Shown: in pieces, positions 47,468-56,756 of the stretch | How the letters are laid out: each line of letters opens with the position of its first letter | Position numbering within the stretch: the first letter of the stretch is position 1 | Source: Blastopirellula marina | GTDB taxonomy: Bacteria > Planctomycetota > Planctomycetia > Pirellulales > Pirellulaceae | Length of the DNA: 64,000 bases | Direction of reading: 5' to 3' | NCBI RefSeq assembly: GCF_002967715.1 | Contig: NZ_PUIA01000074.1 | Span: 124,001 to 188,000, forward strand | Translations under genes and position numbers: made by a program | The notes under the pieces: generated by a model | The model's input: only the letters and a program-made list of their open reading frames with translations | What the model was told of the DNA's origin: nothing | Database searches by the model: none

Positions 47468-49768
47468 ATGAACCTTCGCGCTGCGTTTCACCCTAGAACA
47501 CTCAGTTGGCTGCTCGCCTTAGCAGTTACAATGATGCCGCTGGCGGCAACTGCCGCCGATGAAGACCCTTACGCGATTGATGGCCCCTGGAAGTACACAT
47601 TCGTCCCGCCGACCGACGGCTGGAAACTAGCCGACTATGACGACAGCAAGTGGCAGGAAGGTTACGGCGGCTTCGGAACGCGTGGTACGCCAAACTCTCG
47701 GATCGGTACCGTTTGGAACACCGATCATATCTGGTTGCGCCGCACTTACGACTTGGAGACCATTCCCAAAAAGCCAGCTCTGTTGGTGCATCACGACGAA
47801 GACACCGAGGTCTTCCTCAACGGCGTGCAAGTTGCCAAGTTTGCCCGCTGGTCGACCGAATACAGTGTCTATCCGCTGACCGACGAAGGACGTCAAGCGC
47901 TGAAAATCGGCAAGAACATTCTCGCCGCCCATACACGGCAAGACACCGGAGGGCAGTACATCGATATTCATTTGATCGATGAAAACAACGTCCCCAAGCT
48001 GCCTCCGGCACGTCTCCCCGATCGTCCGTACCAGTCCGAATTGATCACCAAGTGGGGTTCTGAGGTCACACCTGAGAATGCCTGGCGAGAATATCCCCGT
48101 CCGCAAATGACGCGCGACAAGTGGGAAAATCTGAACGGCCAGTGGAACTACGCGGTCACTTCCGAAAACCAGGACAACATTCCCGAAGCATGGACTGGAC
48201 AGATCCTGGTTCCCTACGCTCTCGAATCGAAGCTGTCTGGCGTTCAGCGAAATCTTCGTCCTACCGAAGCACTCTGGTATCACCGCAGCGTCGAACTGGC
48301 ACCGCAAGATGGGCAGCGCACACTTTTAAACTTCGAAGCCGTCGATTACGCCTGCCGCGTTTTTGTGAACGGTGTGGAGGTCGGCAGCCACGTTGGTGGA
48401 AACACGCCATTCAGCATCGACGTTACCAAAGCTGCCAAGTCAGGGCTGAATGATGTCGTCGTTCGAGTCGAAGACAAGACCGGCGGCGCGCAGTTGCGTG
48501 GCAAGCAGACGCTTGATCCGCACGGCATCTGGTACACGCCTGTTTCCGGGATTTGGCAGACCGTATGGGTCGAACAGGTTCCCAGCACGTACATCTCGGA
48601 TGTGAAGATCTTGACCGATCCCGAAACCGGACGCATTCAGATTGCACCGACGATCGAAGGAAACGGAGCCGCGAAGGTTTCGCTGAAAGCAACCGTCTAC
48701 GACAACGGCAACGCCGTCGCCGACGTCACTACGGCGAAAGAGGATCTCGTGGTGGAGATCGCCGATGCCAAGCTCTGGTCACCAAGTAGTCCTCACCTCT
48801 ACGATATCACCGTGGCCGTGCTCGACGAAAAGGGGGCAGTCATCGACATGGTGAGCACCTATACCGGCATTCGTTCGGTGGGAACGGTTCGTGACGAGGA
48901 TGGCGATCTGCGGTTCACCCTGAACGGCAAGCCAATCTTCCACTGGGGCCCGCTCGATCAAGGGTGGTGGCCTGATGGGTTGCTGACTCCTCCTTCCGAC
49001 GAAGCGATGTTGTTCGACATCGAGTACCTCCAGGCAGCCGGATTCAACATGATCCGCAAGCATATCAAGGTCGAACCGCGACGTTATTACTATCACTGCG
49101 ATCGACTTGGGATGATGGTCTGGCAAGACCAGGTTAGCGGCGGCAAGAGCCCACCTTGGACACGGATGAAGCCGGATCCGGTCGACGCCGAGTGGTCCGA
49201 CGAAGATCATGCCCAGTATCTTCGAGAATTCGACGAGATGGTCACCACGCTGGAAAGCCACCCAAGCATTGTCGTCTGGGTGCCGTACAACGAAGCCTGG
49301 GGACAGCATCGCACAGTGGCAACCGGCGATTGGATCCTGCAGCGCGATCCAACGCGGCTAGTCAACATTGCCAGCGGTGGCAACTACTGGCCAGTCGGTC
49401 ATGTCGCCGATCATCACAGCTACCCACATCCGTCGTTCCCACTCCAGCAGGAACGACTCAACAAGATGGTGAAGGTCGTCGGTGAGTTCGGCGGGCACGG
49501 CTGGCCGGTTGAAGGGCACCTATGGAAGAAAACCCAGGCAAACTGGGGTTACGGTGGACTGCCGCGTTCGGCTAAAGAGTACCAGGCCCGCTACGAAGAA
49601 TCGATTGATAAGCTTCTTCAGCTAAAAGGCGAAGGGATCGCCGGTGCGGTCTACACCCAGACAACCGACGTCGAAAGCGAGATCAACGGCCTGATGACTT
49701 TTGATCGAAAGGTCATCAAGATGCCTGCCGAGGAACTCAAAGCGATCCACGTACCGGTTACCAAATAA
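47468..49768 (+). CDS. Family 2 glycoside hydrolase, secreted
   Basis: About 766 residues with a signal peptide (TLSWLLALAVTMMPLAATA). An N-terminal sugar-binding jelly roll is followed by a second sandwich, an Ig-like domain and the TIM barrel. The acid/base is E609 in VPYNEAWG and the nucleophile is E673 in VVGEFGGHG. Beta-galactosidase, beta-glucuronidase or beta-mannosidase activity is possible. ATG 47468 has GGAG about 9 bases upstream; the frame opens from 47336 but those residues look unlike protein. A terminator follows. Confidence 0.94.
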   Translation: MNLRAAFHPRTLSWLLALAVTMMPLAATAADEDPYAIDGPWKYTFVPPTDGWKLADYDDSKWQEGYGGFGTRGTPNSRIGTVWNTDHIWLRRTYDLETIPKKPALLVHHDEDTEVFLNGVQVAKFARWSTEYSVYPLTDEGRQALKIGKNILAAHTRQDTGGQYIDIHLIDENNVPKLPPARLPDRPYQSELITKWGSEVTPENAWREYPRPQMTRDKWENLNGQWNYAVTSENQDNIPEAWTGQILVPYALESKLSGVQRNLRPTEALWYHRSVELAPQDGQRTLLNFEAVDYACRVFVNGVEVGSHVGGNTPFSIDVTKAAKSGLNDVVVRVEDKTGGAQLRGKQTLDPHGIWYTPVSGIWQTVWVEQVPSTYISDVKILTDPETGRIQIAPTIEGNGAAKVSLKATVYDNGNAVADVTTAKEDLVVEIADAKLWSPSSPHLYDITVAVLDEKGAVIDMVSTYTGIRSVGTVRDEDGDLRFTLNGKPIFHWGPLDQGWWPDGLLTPPSDEAMLFDIEYLQAAGFNMIRKHIKVEPRRYYYHCDRLGMMVWQDQVSGGKSPPWTRMKPDPVDAEWSDEDHAQYLREFDEMVTTLESHPSIVVWVPYNEAWGQHRTVATGDWILQRDPTRLVNIASGGNYWPVGHVADHHSYPHPSFPLQQERLNKMVKVVGEFGGHGWPVEGHLWKKTQANWGYGGLPRSAKEYQARYEESIDKLLQLKGEGIAGAVYTQTTDVESEINGLMTFDRKVIKMPAEELKAIHVPVTK

Positions 49769-49794
49769 CCTCGATCACAACAACTTGAACCGAC

Positions 49795-49834
49795 AAACTC
49801 CGGCCTCGCTGCCAGCGACGCCGGAGTTTTTTTA
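49795..49834 (+). terminator. Rho-independent terminator of the GH2 gene
   Basis: AAACTCCGGC (49795-49804) pairs with GCCGGAGTTT (49820-49829), followed by Ts. It is 26 bases after the GH2 stop and touches the end of the convergent modB gene. Confidence 0.9.
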
Positions 49835-50527
49835 TCCGTCAGACGATTGCTTCGGCGCGACGCGTGAATTCCGCTCGAGCCGCTCGCTAACCCACAGTGC
49901 CGCTGCCGCGATCAAGATGGAAACAATGATCACGCCAGTTGCGTTCTGCACACCGCCCGGCGTTTCCATCTGATCGTAAACATACAGCGGTACCGTTTGC
50001 GTTTTGCCAGGGATGTTGCCCGAAATCATGATCGTGGCACCGAACTCGCCGAAACCTCGTGCAAAGGCCAGGATGCACCCGGCAATAATTCCCGAGCGAG
50101 CCAGCGGTACGGTCACCGTCCAGAACGCATCCCACCGCGTGGCCCCTAGCGTTTCGGCTGCCATTTCTAAGGTGGGATCGACTGAAGAGATTCCTAGACG
50201 GATGGAACGTACCATCAATGGAAAGGCCACCACGGCCGAAGCGACCGCCGCCCCTTTCCAGTCGAAGACAATAGAGATGCCCAGCCAGTTTTGCAGCAGC
50301 GATCCGAGCACACCGTTGCGCCCAAACGCCACCAGCAGCAAATATCCGGTAATCACAGGCGGCAGTACCAGCGGCAGGTTGATGGCCGTCTCGAGGACTG
50401 TCTTCCCCCAGAACGACTTGCGGGCCAGTAGCCAGCCGCAAGCCAACCCCGGCGGAAGACCAAGAAGGACGCCAATCAACGACACACGCAGGCTTAGCAG
50501 TACGGCAGCAATTTCGTGGGAGTCCAC
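49832..50527 (-). CDS. modB: Molybdate ABC transporter permease ModB
   Basis: A 231-residue permease with about five membrane segments. The transport-system loop is EMAAETLGATRWDAFWTVTVP, then FARGFGEFGATIMISGN, a molybdate-permease signature. It lies 2 bases after modA. No ModC ATPase gene follows in the window. Confidence 0.95.
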   Translation of the reverse strand: MDSHEIAAVLLSLRVSLIGVLLGLPPGLACGWLLARKSFWGKTVLETAINLPLVLPPVITGYLLLVAFGRNGVLGSLLQNWLGISIVFDWKGAAVASAVVAFPLMVRSIRLGISSVDPTLEMAAETLGATRWDAFWTVTVPLARSGIIAGCILAFARGFGEFGATIMISGNIPGKTQTVPLYVYDQMETPGGVQNATGVIIVSILIAAAALWVSERLERNSRVAPKQSSDG

Positions 50528-50529
50528 CG

Positions 50530-51336
50530 CTACTCCTTTCCCTGGTCGGTGACTAGCGTTTGAAAGCCGTAGCTTTCGGCGATCTGCCGGGCTTCACTTC
50601 CCAGAAAGAACTGGTAAACCTGCTCTGACTCGCGTGAGCTTGTCCGCATTCTCACCAGGGGATAAATAATCGGCGTATGCGAAGCTGGGTCTAGCTTCGC
50701 CACGACACGAACGTCGTCCGTCAATCGAGCATCGGTGGCGTAAACAATCGCCGCGTCGACTTCGCCTCGCTGGACGTAGGCAAGAGCACTACGGACATCA
50801 TGGCCGCGGATGATCTTGCCCGCCACATTTAAAGGGTCCCACAGCTTGTAGTGCGTGAGCGCCTGTTCGGCGTAGATCCCAGCTGGAACGTTTTCGCCAG
50901 CGAGGGCGATTCGCTTGACGTCAGCAGAAGTGAGATCTTCCAGGCTGTTAATTGAAAGCTTCGAGTTCGCCGGGGCGACAACCACCATCGAATTGGCCAG
51001 CCAATCGATCGAGTCGCTCGCCAGGTCGGCATCGACAATCGCTTCCGCCCACTGACGATTGGCGGACACGTAAAGATCCGCTGGAGCACCAGAAAGGATC
51101 TGCTGGGCCAGAGCGTGAGATGGGCCGGTGCTGATTTCTATCTCGATAGGATCACCCAGCGAAGCCTTCGCCGCCGCGGCAATGTCCTCTAGCAGATCCT
51201 TGGTGCTAGCCGCTCCGAGAATAACGACCGTCGGTGCTTTGCTGCCAGAAGCGTTCGAACAGCCCAGCATAAAGCTGGACAGGGCAAATAGCCAAACCAG
51301 GCAGCAGATAACGTGTTTGAACTCAACGGCGAACAT
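50530..51336 (-). CDS. modA: Molybdate-binding lipoprotein ModA
   Basis: About 268 residues. A signal segment (ICCLVWLFALSSFMLGCSN) ends in a lipobox-like LGC. Core motifs are LGAASTKDLLEDIAAAAK, SGAPADLYVSANRQW and, at the C-terminus, SESEQVYQF-like and GFQTL. It binds molybdate or tungstate in the periplasm. A GTG at 51348 would add four residues. Relative to well-known ModA proteins the anion-binding Ser/Thr residues appear conserved. Confidence 0.92.
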   Translation of the reverse strand: MFAVEFKHVICCLVWLFALSSFMLGCSNASGSKAPTVVILGAASTKDLLEDIAAAAKASLGDPIEIEISTGPSHALAQQILSGAPADLYVSANRQWAEAIVDADLASDSIDWLANSMVVVAPANSKLSINSLEDLTSADVKRIALAGENVPAGIYAEQALTHYKLWDPLNVAGKIIRGHDVRSALAYVQRGEVDAAIVYATDARLTDDVRVVAKLDPASHTPIIYPLVRMRTSSRESEQVYQFFLGSEARQIAESYGFQTLVTDQGKE

Positions 51337-51404
51337 GTTCGGACTCACGATGAAGGAATCCGAACATTTTACGCAGATCGGTAGCCAGACTTAAAGGTGC
51401 CCGA

Positions 51405-54212
51405 CTACTTGGGTCGTACGTGCAGCAGCACTGGCTGCGTCGCGTGCCCTCCGTCGGAGCCAGTTTGCAGGTGAAACAGGCGGGATGTCGGCTCGGCGAC
51501 TTCATCAGCGGTGATGAAGAATTCGCGTTCGTCGTGGTCAGACATAATCATCAACCCATTCAGCCCTAAGTTGGCCACGTTGACCGCGAAGGGGAGATTT
51601 CGGCCGGAACCTTCCTTGCCAAAGCTGATGTTGCTGTTATCGCCGTTGCGGTTGGCGATCACTTTGAGCATGATCGTCTCGCCTGCTTGAACTTCGAACT
51701 CGAGCAAGCCATCTTCGTGTTGCTGGATCGGTGCGACTCCCTTCTCAGCAGGTTCGATACGCAGGGCCAACTTGGTCTTGTCGCGGACTTCAATTTTCTT
51801 GAAGCCAGCCACATCATGCTTCACCGGTTTGCCGTCGATCTTGGCCGAGGCCGAAATCTTGATCTGCTTCAGTTGCTCTTCGGTGAGCGTCTTGGCCGAC
51901 TGGCCTGCGTGCAAGACCCCCATTGCTTCGATCTGACCTTCTTCGATCGTAATCGGGGAAGTAATCGTGAACCCTTCCGGCAGGCCTTCGATTTGAACAT
52001 CGATTGGCCCGTCGAAGTTATCCATCCGCGAGCAGCGGAACCGAACTTCGCGGTAGCTTTGGGCCCCAATCGAAATGTCACGGAACGCGTTATCGACACG
52101 GAAGTCTTCCTTCCGCGGACGAGCGGTGAGCTCGTAAGAGAACTTCTCTCCTTCAAACCCGCGCACGTCGCGAACCTTCACCAGGTAGTCGCCGTCGGAC
52201 GGTACGGTGAAGAAGAGACGCGAGTCATCTCCCATGGTGCGGCGAGATTCATCGTCGTTTTCGTAGTAAAGTGTGAAGACAGGCAGGCCATTAGGAACGA
52301 TTGCCTGGCCACTGGGTACTGGCTGAACGACATAGCATGGTTCACCCAATGCGTGGGCCAACGGCGTGGTATCGAAATAGCCCCAGCGTTGTCCTTCACC
52401 TGGGTAGACCTTGAAACCGCTATCGGGGCCGCGTGGATGGAGCCACAGCCGAACGATTTCTCCGCTGCAGTACAGATACTGGTTCAGCTTCATCTCTTCC
52501 CAGTTGAAGATTCGGAAGTCGTCTGAAGTCGCGTCGTCCTTGCCGCGGAAAGTGAAGTACGAATCTCGCACGGCCTGTAGTTTCACACGTTCCACGGGCG
52601 AACCATCGGAGTGGTAAATGGAAATGTGCGAATCGAGAGGGCTCTTTGCGCGGGCCGCGTTGACTTCCAGCACCCACGATTGGCCAGCCAAAACCGAGAA
52701 ACGGTAGTAGTCGACGTCGGGTCCTTCGGCCTCGTTATGGATGGTCCCTTTGATTTTAGTCGGTAAGGCAACCTTCTGCGCCGACTCAGGCGTGTCGTTT
52801 CCTTCCGCCTCGTTGGTGGCGTTCATGTCGGTAGTGGTGATTGGCATCGGTTCGATCGCGGCGACCTGCTGGGTTTGCTGTGTGTTCAGCTCGTCGCTGG
52901 TCCACGTAATCCGCTGGACGTCACCATTCATCTGCCCCAGGAAAAGAGACTTTGATGGGGAAGCATATCCGACAGCCATCGAGACTTCGGGACGGTCGCT
53001 CCAAAGCTTCAACTCCGAGTAGTTCGACGTGTCCCATAGCTTTACCGCCAGATCGTTGCCAACGGTGAACAGTTTCTGGCCATCGTCGGCAAACGCCAGA
53101 CGCTGGACAGGGCCTTCGTGTGCAAAACGAGCTTGAATCATCGGATTGATCTTCGGTCCGCTCTGCGAGACGAACTTCCAGACCCGCAGGTTATTGTCGG
53201 CACCACCGGCAACGATCGTATTTCCATCAGGCGAGAACGCACAGCAGTAGACCTCTTTCAGCGGTTGCGGCAGCGTATCTAGCCGCATCGCATCACTTAC
53301 ACGCCATACCTTGCAGGTATCGTCCGCGCTACCGGAGACCAGGAATTGGCTGTCAGGGCTGAAGCCTACGTCGTATACGGCTCCATTGTGCCCGGTCAGT
53401 TCGTGCAGCGACTTGCCACTTTCGATATCCCACAGCACGATCTTACGGTCGTAACCGCACGTGGCGAGGGTCTTCCCGTCTGGCGAAATCTCGGCGTCGA
53501 ACAGAATGTCGGCATGGCCCTCAAATGCTTTTTTCTGCTTTCCGGTATCGGTAGCGTAAATCGCCGCATAACCAGCCAGACCGGTGACTCCCGACGCGAT
53601 GGCGATCTGGTTCCCTTCGCGATTGAAATTCAACGACGTCACCTTGCCAGGAAGCCCTGCGATCTCGGTTAACGGGTTGGCGGCGTCGTAAGAGCCCTGT
53701 TCGTCGAGTTGGAAAAGTGCAACGTGCCCGTACCGGCCAATAGCAATCAGCTTCCCATCTGGGGAAACGGCTAGCGCCGAGACAGGTCGAACGCTTGCAC
53801 TAGACGCGATCGGATCGACTGCCAGCTTCCATGGCGAATCTGCCGAGGAATCCCCCTTAGGTGCTCCCGCTTTGATCCACTCGACGATCCGGTTAATTTC
53901 GTCTTGGCTTGGCTGTGGTTCATCTTCCGGCGGCATCTTCGGCTCAGTCGAACCAAGCATGACAGCAGTCAACTGGCTGGCAGTCGGGTCGCCTGGTTTC
54001 AGCAGCGGCCCTTCCGACGAATTCCCTTGCAGCGACTTGAATGTGTGCAGGGAAAGCTCCGCTTCTGGTTCGACATCGCTATGACAGCCGACGCAGTACT
54101 TACGCAGCAGGGGCTCTACGTCTTTGGTGTAGGTTGGCGAATCAGCAGCGGCGAATTGCCAGAAGCACGACACGACCACCAACGGAAGGGTAAGTAAGCT
54201 TGCAGTTTTCAT
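51405..54212 (-). CDS. Planctomycete cytochrome-domain/WD40 protein
   Basis: A 935-residue secreted protein. After the signal peptide a planctomycete-type cytochrome domain has C40-V-G-C43-H44 (heme-binding) and a PKMPP methionine near residue 93. Seven or so WD40 repeats follow (for example AHEGPVQRLAFADDGQKLF and DILFDAEISPDGKTLATCG), then beta-sandwich domains that include a pre-peptidase-like segment near residue 500. It is probably envelope-associated. It is followed by the DUF1549 gene upstream in the operon, 6 bases apart. Confidence 0.9.
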   Translation of the reverse strand: MKTASLLTLPLVVVSCFWQFAAADSPTYTKDVEPLLRKYCVGCHSDVEPEAELSLHTFKSLQGNSSEGPLLKPGDPTASQLTAVMLGSTEPKMPPEDEPQPSQDEINRIVEWIKAGAPKGDSSADSPWKLAVDPIASSASVRPVSALAVSPDGKLIAIGRYGHVALFQLDEQGSYDAANPLTEIAGLPGKVTSLNFNREGNQIAIASGVTGLAGYAAIYATDTGKQKKAFEGHADILFDAEISPDGKTLATCGYDRKIVLWDIESGKSLHELTGHNGAVYDVGFSPDSQFLVSGSADDTCKVWRVSDAMRLDTLPQPLKEVYCCAFSPDGNTIVAGGADNNLRVWKFVSQSGPKINPMIQARFAHEGPVQRLAFADDGQKLFTVGNDLAVKLWDTSNYSELKLWSDRPEVSMAVGYASPSKSLFLGQMNGDVQRITWTSDELNTQQTQQVAAIEPMPITTTDMNATNEAEGNDTPESAQKVALPTKIKGTIHNEAEGPDVDYYRFSVLAGQSWVLEVNAARAKSPLDSHISIYHSDGSPVERVKLQAVRDSYFTFRGKDDATSDDFRIFNWEEMKLNQYLYCSGEIVRLWLHPRGPDSGFKVYPGEGQRWGYFDTTPLAHALGEPCYVVQPVPSGQAIVPNGLPVFTLYYENDDESRRTMGDDSRLFFTVPSDGDYLVKVRDVRGFEGEKFSYELTARPRKEDFRVDNAFRDISIGAQSYREVRFRCSRMDNFDGPIDVQIEGLPEGFTITSPITIEEGQIEAMGVLHAGQSAKTLTEEQLKQIKISASAKIDGKPVKHDVAGFKKIEVRDKTKLALRIEPAEKGVAPIQQHEDGLLEFEVQAGETIMLKVIANRNGDNSNISFGKEGSGRNLPFAVNVANLGLNGLMIMSDHDEREFFITADEVAEPTSRLFHLQTGSDGGHATQPVLLHVRPK

Positions 54213-54218
54213 GGCGTA

Positions 54219-56732
54219 TTAGTGATTGAAAAGGAACTCGCGGGTGCTCAGCAGGCCCCAGAACAGGTCTTCGATCGTGGCACGTTCTTCAGCGGAATTG
54301 ACTGGCGGCAGGAACTGAACCAACTGTTGCCGCTTCTCAGGCGTGGGATACCGTGAGAAGCACGTCAGGTAGATCTCGTCCACCAGGGCCTCGTCTGAAA
54401 GCCCATTACGCCGCAATTGAAACAGCTTCTCAACGCGACTATCTTTCGACTGCAGCTTGTTGTTGATCGTATTGCCATTGGAAATGTGCAGCACCTGAAC
54501 CATGGTGGGCTCTGAGGAACGCTCACATTCGCAAACGATGTTGCGGGGGTTTCTGCCAAACGTGCTCAGGAAGTAGTTCTCGACAGCTGAGTCATACAAC
54601 TGAATCGCCTTGGTTCCTTCAGGGTAGAAATCGGTCTTCTGTTTGTCGTTGCCTGGGAAGGCGACCGTATCGAACTTCGACGGCACCCCGGTGACTTGCA
54701 CCACGGCGTCATGCAGTACTTCGGCCATGATTTGCCGTGGGTAGTAGCGACTGTAGAACCGCGACTCGGCCTCGTTCCCGCCGATCGGCTTGCTCGAACG
54801 TTGGTAGGCGTTGGACTGCAAGATCGTTCGCATCAGCGATTTCAGGTCGAACTTGCTGTCGACGACATGTTTGGTCGCCGCATCGAACAGCGCGCCATTA
54901 CTCGGTGGATTCGAGATCCGAAGGTCGTCGACTTCCTCGACCAGGCCGACTCCATAGAAGTTAGCCCACACTCGGTTGGTGATTGCCTTGGCGAAGTAAG
55001 GGTTTTCAGGCGAAGTCAACCAGTGGGCGAACTTGACCCGGCGGTCTTCGGGGCTGTCCAGTGCCATTGGCTCGCCATCGAGTGGAGTCGGCGGCTGTGG
55101 CTTGCCGGTTCGTGGCTGGACCAGTTCCCCCGAGGTCGCGACGTACAACGTACGAGCGCCGTCCCCGTTGCGACCTTCGCCACCCCAACCTTTGGCTTTC
55201 ACCCGCGAGAAAATATTGGCCATTGCGTAGTACTGGTCGTTGGTCCACTTCTCGAGCGGGTGGTTATGGCACTTGGCACAACCGATGGAAAGACTCATGA
55301 AGGCCTGCGAGGCGTTTTCGGTCATCTCTTCCGGCGATTGATTCAACGCGAAAAAGTTCGTCGCTCCATTCTCGGTACTCTCGCCGGTCGAGGTGACGAT
55401 TTCGCGAACCAATTGATCCCACGGCGTATTCTTCTCGACGTGGCTATGGATCCACTGGTAATAGGTCTTCAGGGCCGCTGGGCGAAGAAGGGTCCCGTTG
55501 AGCATCAGAATGTCCGACCATTTGTACGCCCAGTAGTCGACGAACTCGGGGCTTTCCAGCAGCTTCTCAATCAGCTTGTCTCGCTTGTCCTCGCTCGTAT
55601 CGGCCAGATAGTCGCGTGTTTCGTCGAGATTCGGAATACGGCCGATCGTATCGAGATAGGCCCGCCGCAGAAATTCGGCATCGGTGCAGTTAGGAGAAGC
55701 GACCAGGTTCAAGCGATTCAACTGTGCGTCGATATGCTCGTCGATGAAATTGCGAGGTTTGCGGTCGTCGGCACCATCGGTGTTCTGGCCGCTGGCAGGA
55801 TAGGGGACGGTCGTCCGCGCGATGGCCAGCTTGCTATCGTACCAGGCCACGATCGCACCTTCGCCGGGACCCATGATGCTGGCCAGGCCATCGGCGTTGA
55901 CCTGCGAAACGGTATCGTTAGTACTCGACCAGCGAACCCAACGCGTCACATCACGTGAGGTGCCGTCGCTGTAATGGGCTCGCACCGAGAACTGCTGTGA
56001 GGTGCCGATCTCTTGTAGCGATGCATCGGGAAAGACTTCCAGACGCTCGACGACGGCGTCGCCAGACTGGGGCGGTGCGGCACCGTGGGCGATCCACTGG
56101 GCCAGCACCTCGAAGTCTTCGCTGTCGCGCGGAAGTACCAGGCCACCTTTGTGCGGCACGGCGGTCGATGGCTTGTTCAGCAGCAAACTATACTCTGGCG
56201 CGGCGAACTCGATACGGCGTCCTTTGTCCTGCTTCACGATGTTGAAATAGTCCGACTCGGGGTCGTAACCGTTGAGCGATAGGCGAAAGCCCCCTTTGCC
56301 AGCAAGGGCCCCGTGGCAACCGCCTGCGTTACAGTTACGTTTCGACAAGATGGGCAGCACATCGCGATGAAAGCCGTACTGCGTCGGCTGGTCTTGGCCA
56401 GATACAACGACTTCGACCGATGCCGATTGATCGCCAACTTTGGCGGTGATCGTGGTGGTTCCTCTGGCCACCGGGCGAACGGTTCCGTTTTCAATCGTGG
56501 CGATGGCCGGATCGGCCGAGGTCCACTCGATTGCTTCGCTCATCTGGCCGAGAAGCTTGTCGCCTGATTGCCGCTGCACGACAACCAGTTGCTGGTCCTG
56601 TGGCGTGCGCAACTCGATCTGCTGCGGTAAGAGTACCAGCGAAGAATCTTCCGCCATCGCAAGCGTATTCGTGCCAGCCAACAGGCCGACAAGAACCATC
56701 GCCGCATGGCAAAGGGATAACCGCGTATTCAT
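54219..56732 (-). CDS. DUF1549/DUF1553 protein with Ig-like domain
   Basis: An 837-residue protein with a signal peptide. It carries an N-terminal BIG2-like domain, a cysteine motif CNAGGCHG near residue 135, then DUF1549 (FIDEHIDAQLNRLNL and DTIGRIPNLDETRDYL) with a CAKCH heme-type motif, and DUF1553 (SPENPYFAKAITNRVWANFYG) at the C-terminus. It is a typical planctomycete surface protein that usually occurs with a DUF1501 partner, here located 24 bases upstream. Its biochemical role is unknown. Confidence 0.93.
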   Translation of the reverse strand: MNTRLSLCHAAMVLVGLLAGTNTLAMAEDSSLVLLPQQIELRTPQDQQLVVVQRQSGDKLLGQMSEAIEWTSADPAIATIENGTVRPVARGTTTITAKVGDQSASVEVVVSGQDQPTQYGFHRDVLPILSKRNCNAGGCHGALAGKGGFRLSLNGYDPESDYFNIVKQDKGRRIEFAAPEYSLLLNKPSTAVPHKGGLVLPRDSEDFEVLAQWIAHGAAPPQSGDAVVERLEVFPDASLQEIGTSQQFSVRAHYSDGTSRDVTRWVRWSSTNDTVSQVNADGLASIMGPGEGAIVAWYDSKLAIARTTVPYPASGQNTDGADDRKPRNFIDEHIDAQLNRLNLVASPNCTDAEFLRRAYLDTIGRIPNLDETRDYLADTSEDKRDKLIEKLLESPEFVDYWAYKWSDILMLNGTLLRPAALKTYYQWIHSHVEKNTPWDQLVREIVTSTGESTENGATNFFALNQSPEEMTENASQAFMSLSIGCAKCHNHPLEKWTNDQYYAMANIFSRVKAKGWGGEGRNGDGARTLYVATSGELVQPRTGKPQPPTPLDGEPMALDSPEDRRVKFAHWLTSPENPYFAKAITNRVWANFYGVGLVEEVDDLRISNPPSNGALFDAATKHVVDSKFDLKSLMRTILQSNAYQRSSKPIGGNEAESRFYSRYYPRQIMAEVLHDAVVQVTGVPSKFDTVAFPGNDKQKTDFYPEGTKAIQLYDSAVENYFLSTFGRNPRNIVCECERSSEPTMVQVLHISNGNTINNKLQSKDSRVEKLFQLRRNGLSDEALVDEIYLTCFSRYPTPEKRQQLVQFLPPVNSAEERATIEDLFWGLLSTREFLFNH

Positions 56733-56756
56733 AAATGGCTCTGGCAGGAAAATGAT

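Noticed and set aside
54696-55958. Long open frame of 420 codons on the plus strand
   Set aside because: It is antisense to the clear DUF1549/DUF1553 gene and has an Arg- and Val-rich composition with no domain; it is a shadow of biased codon use.
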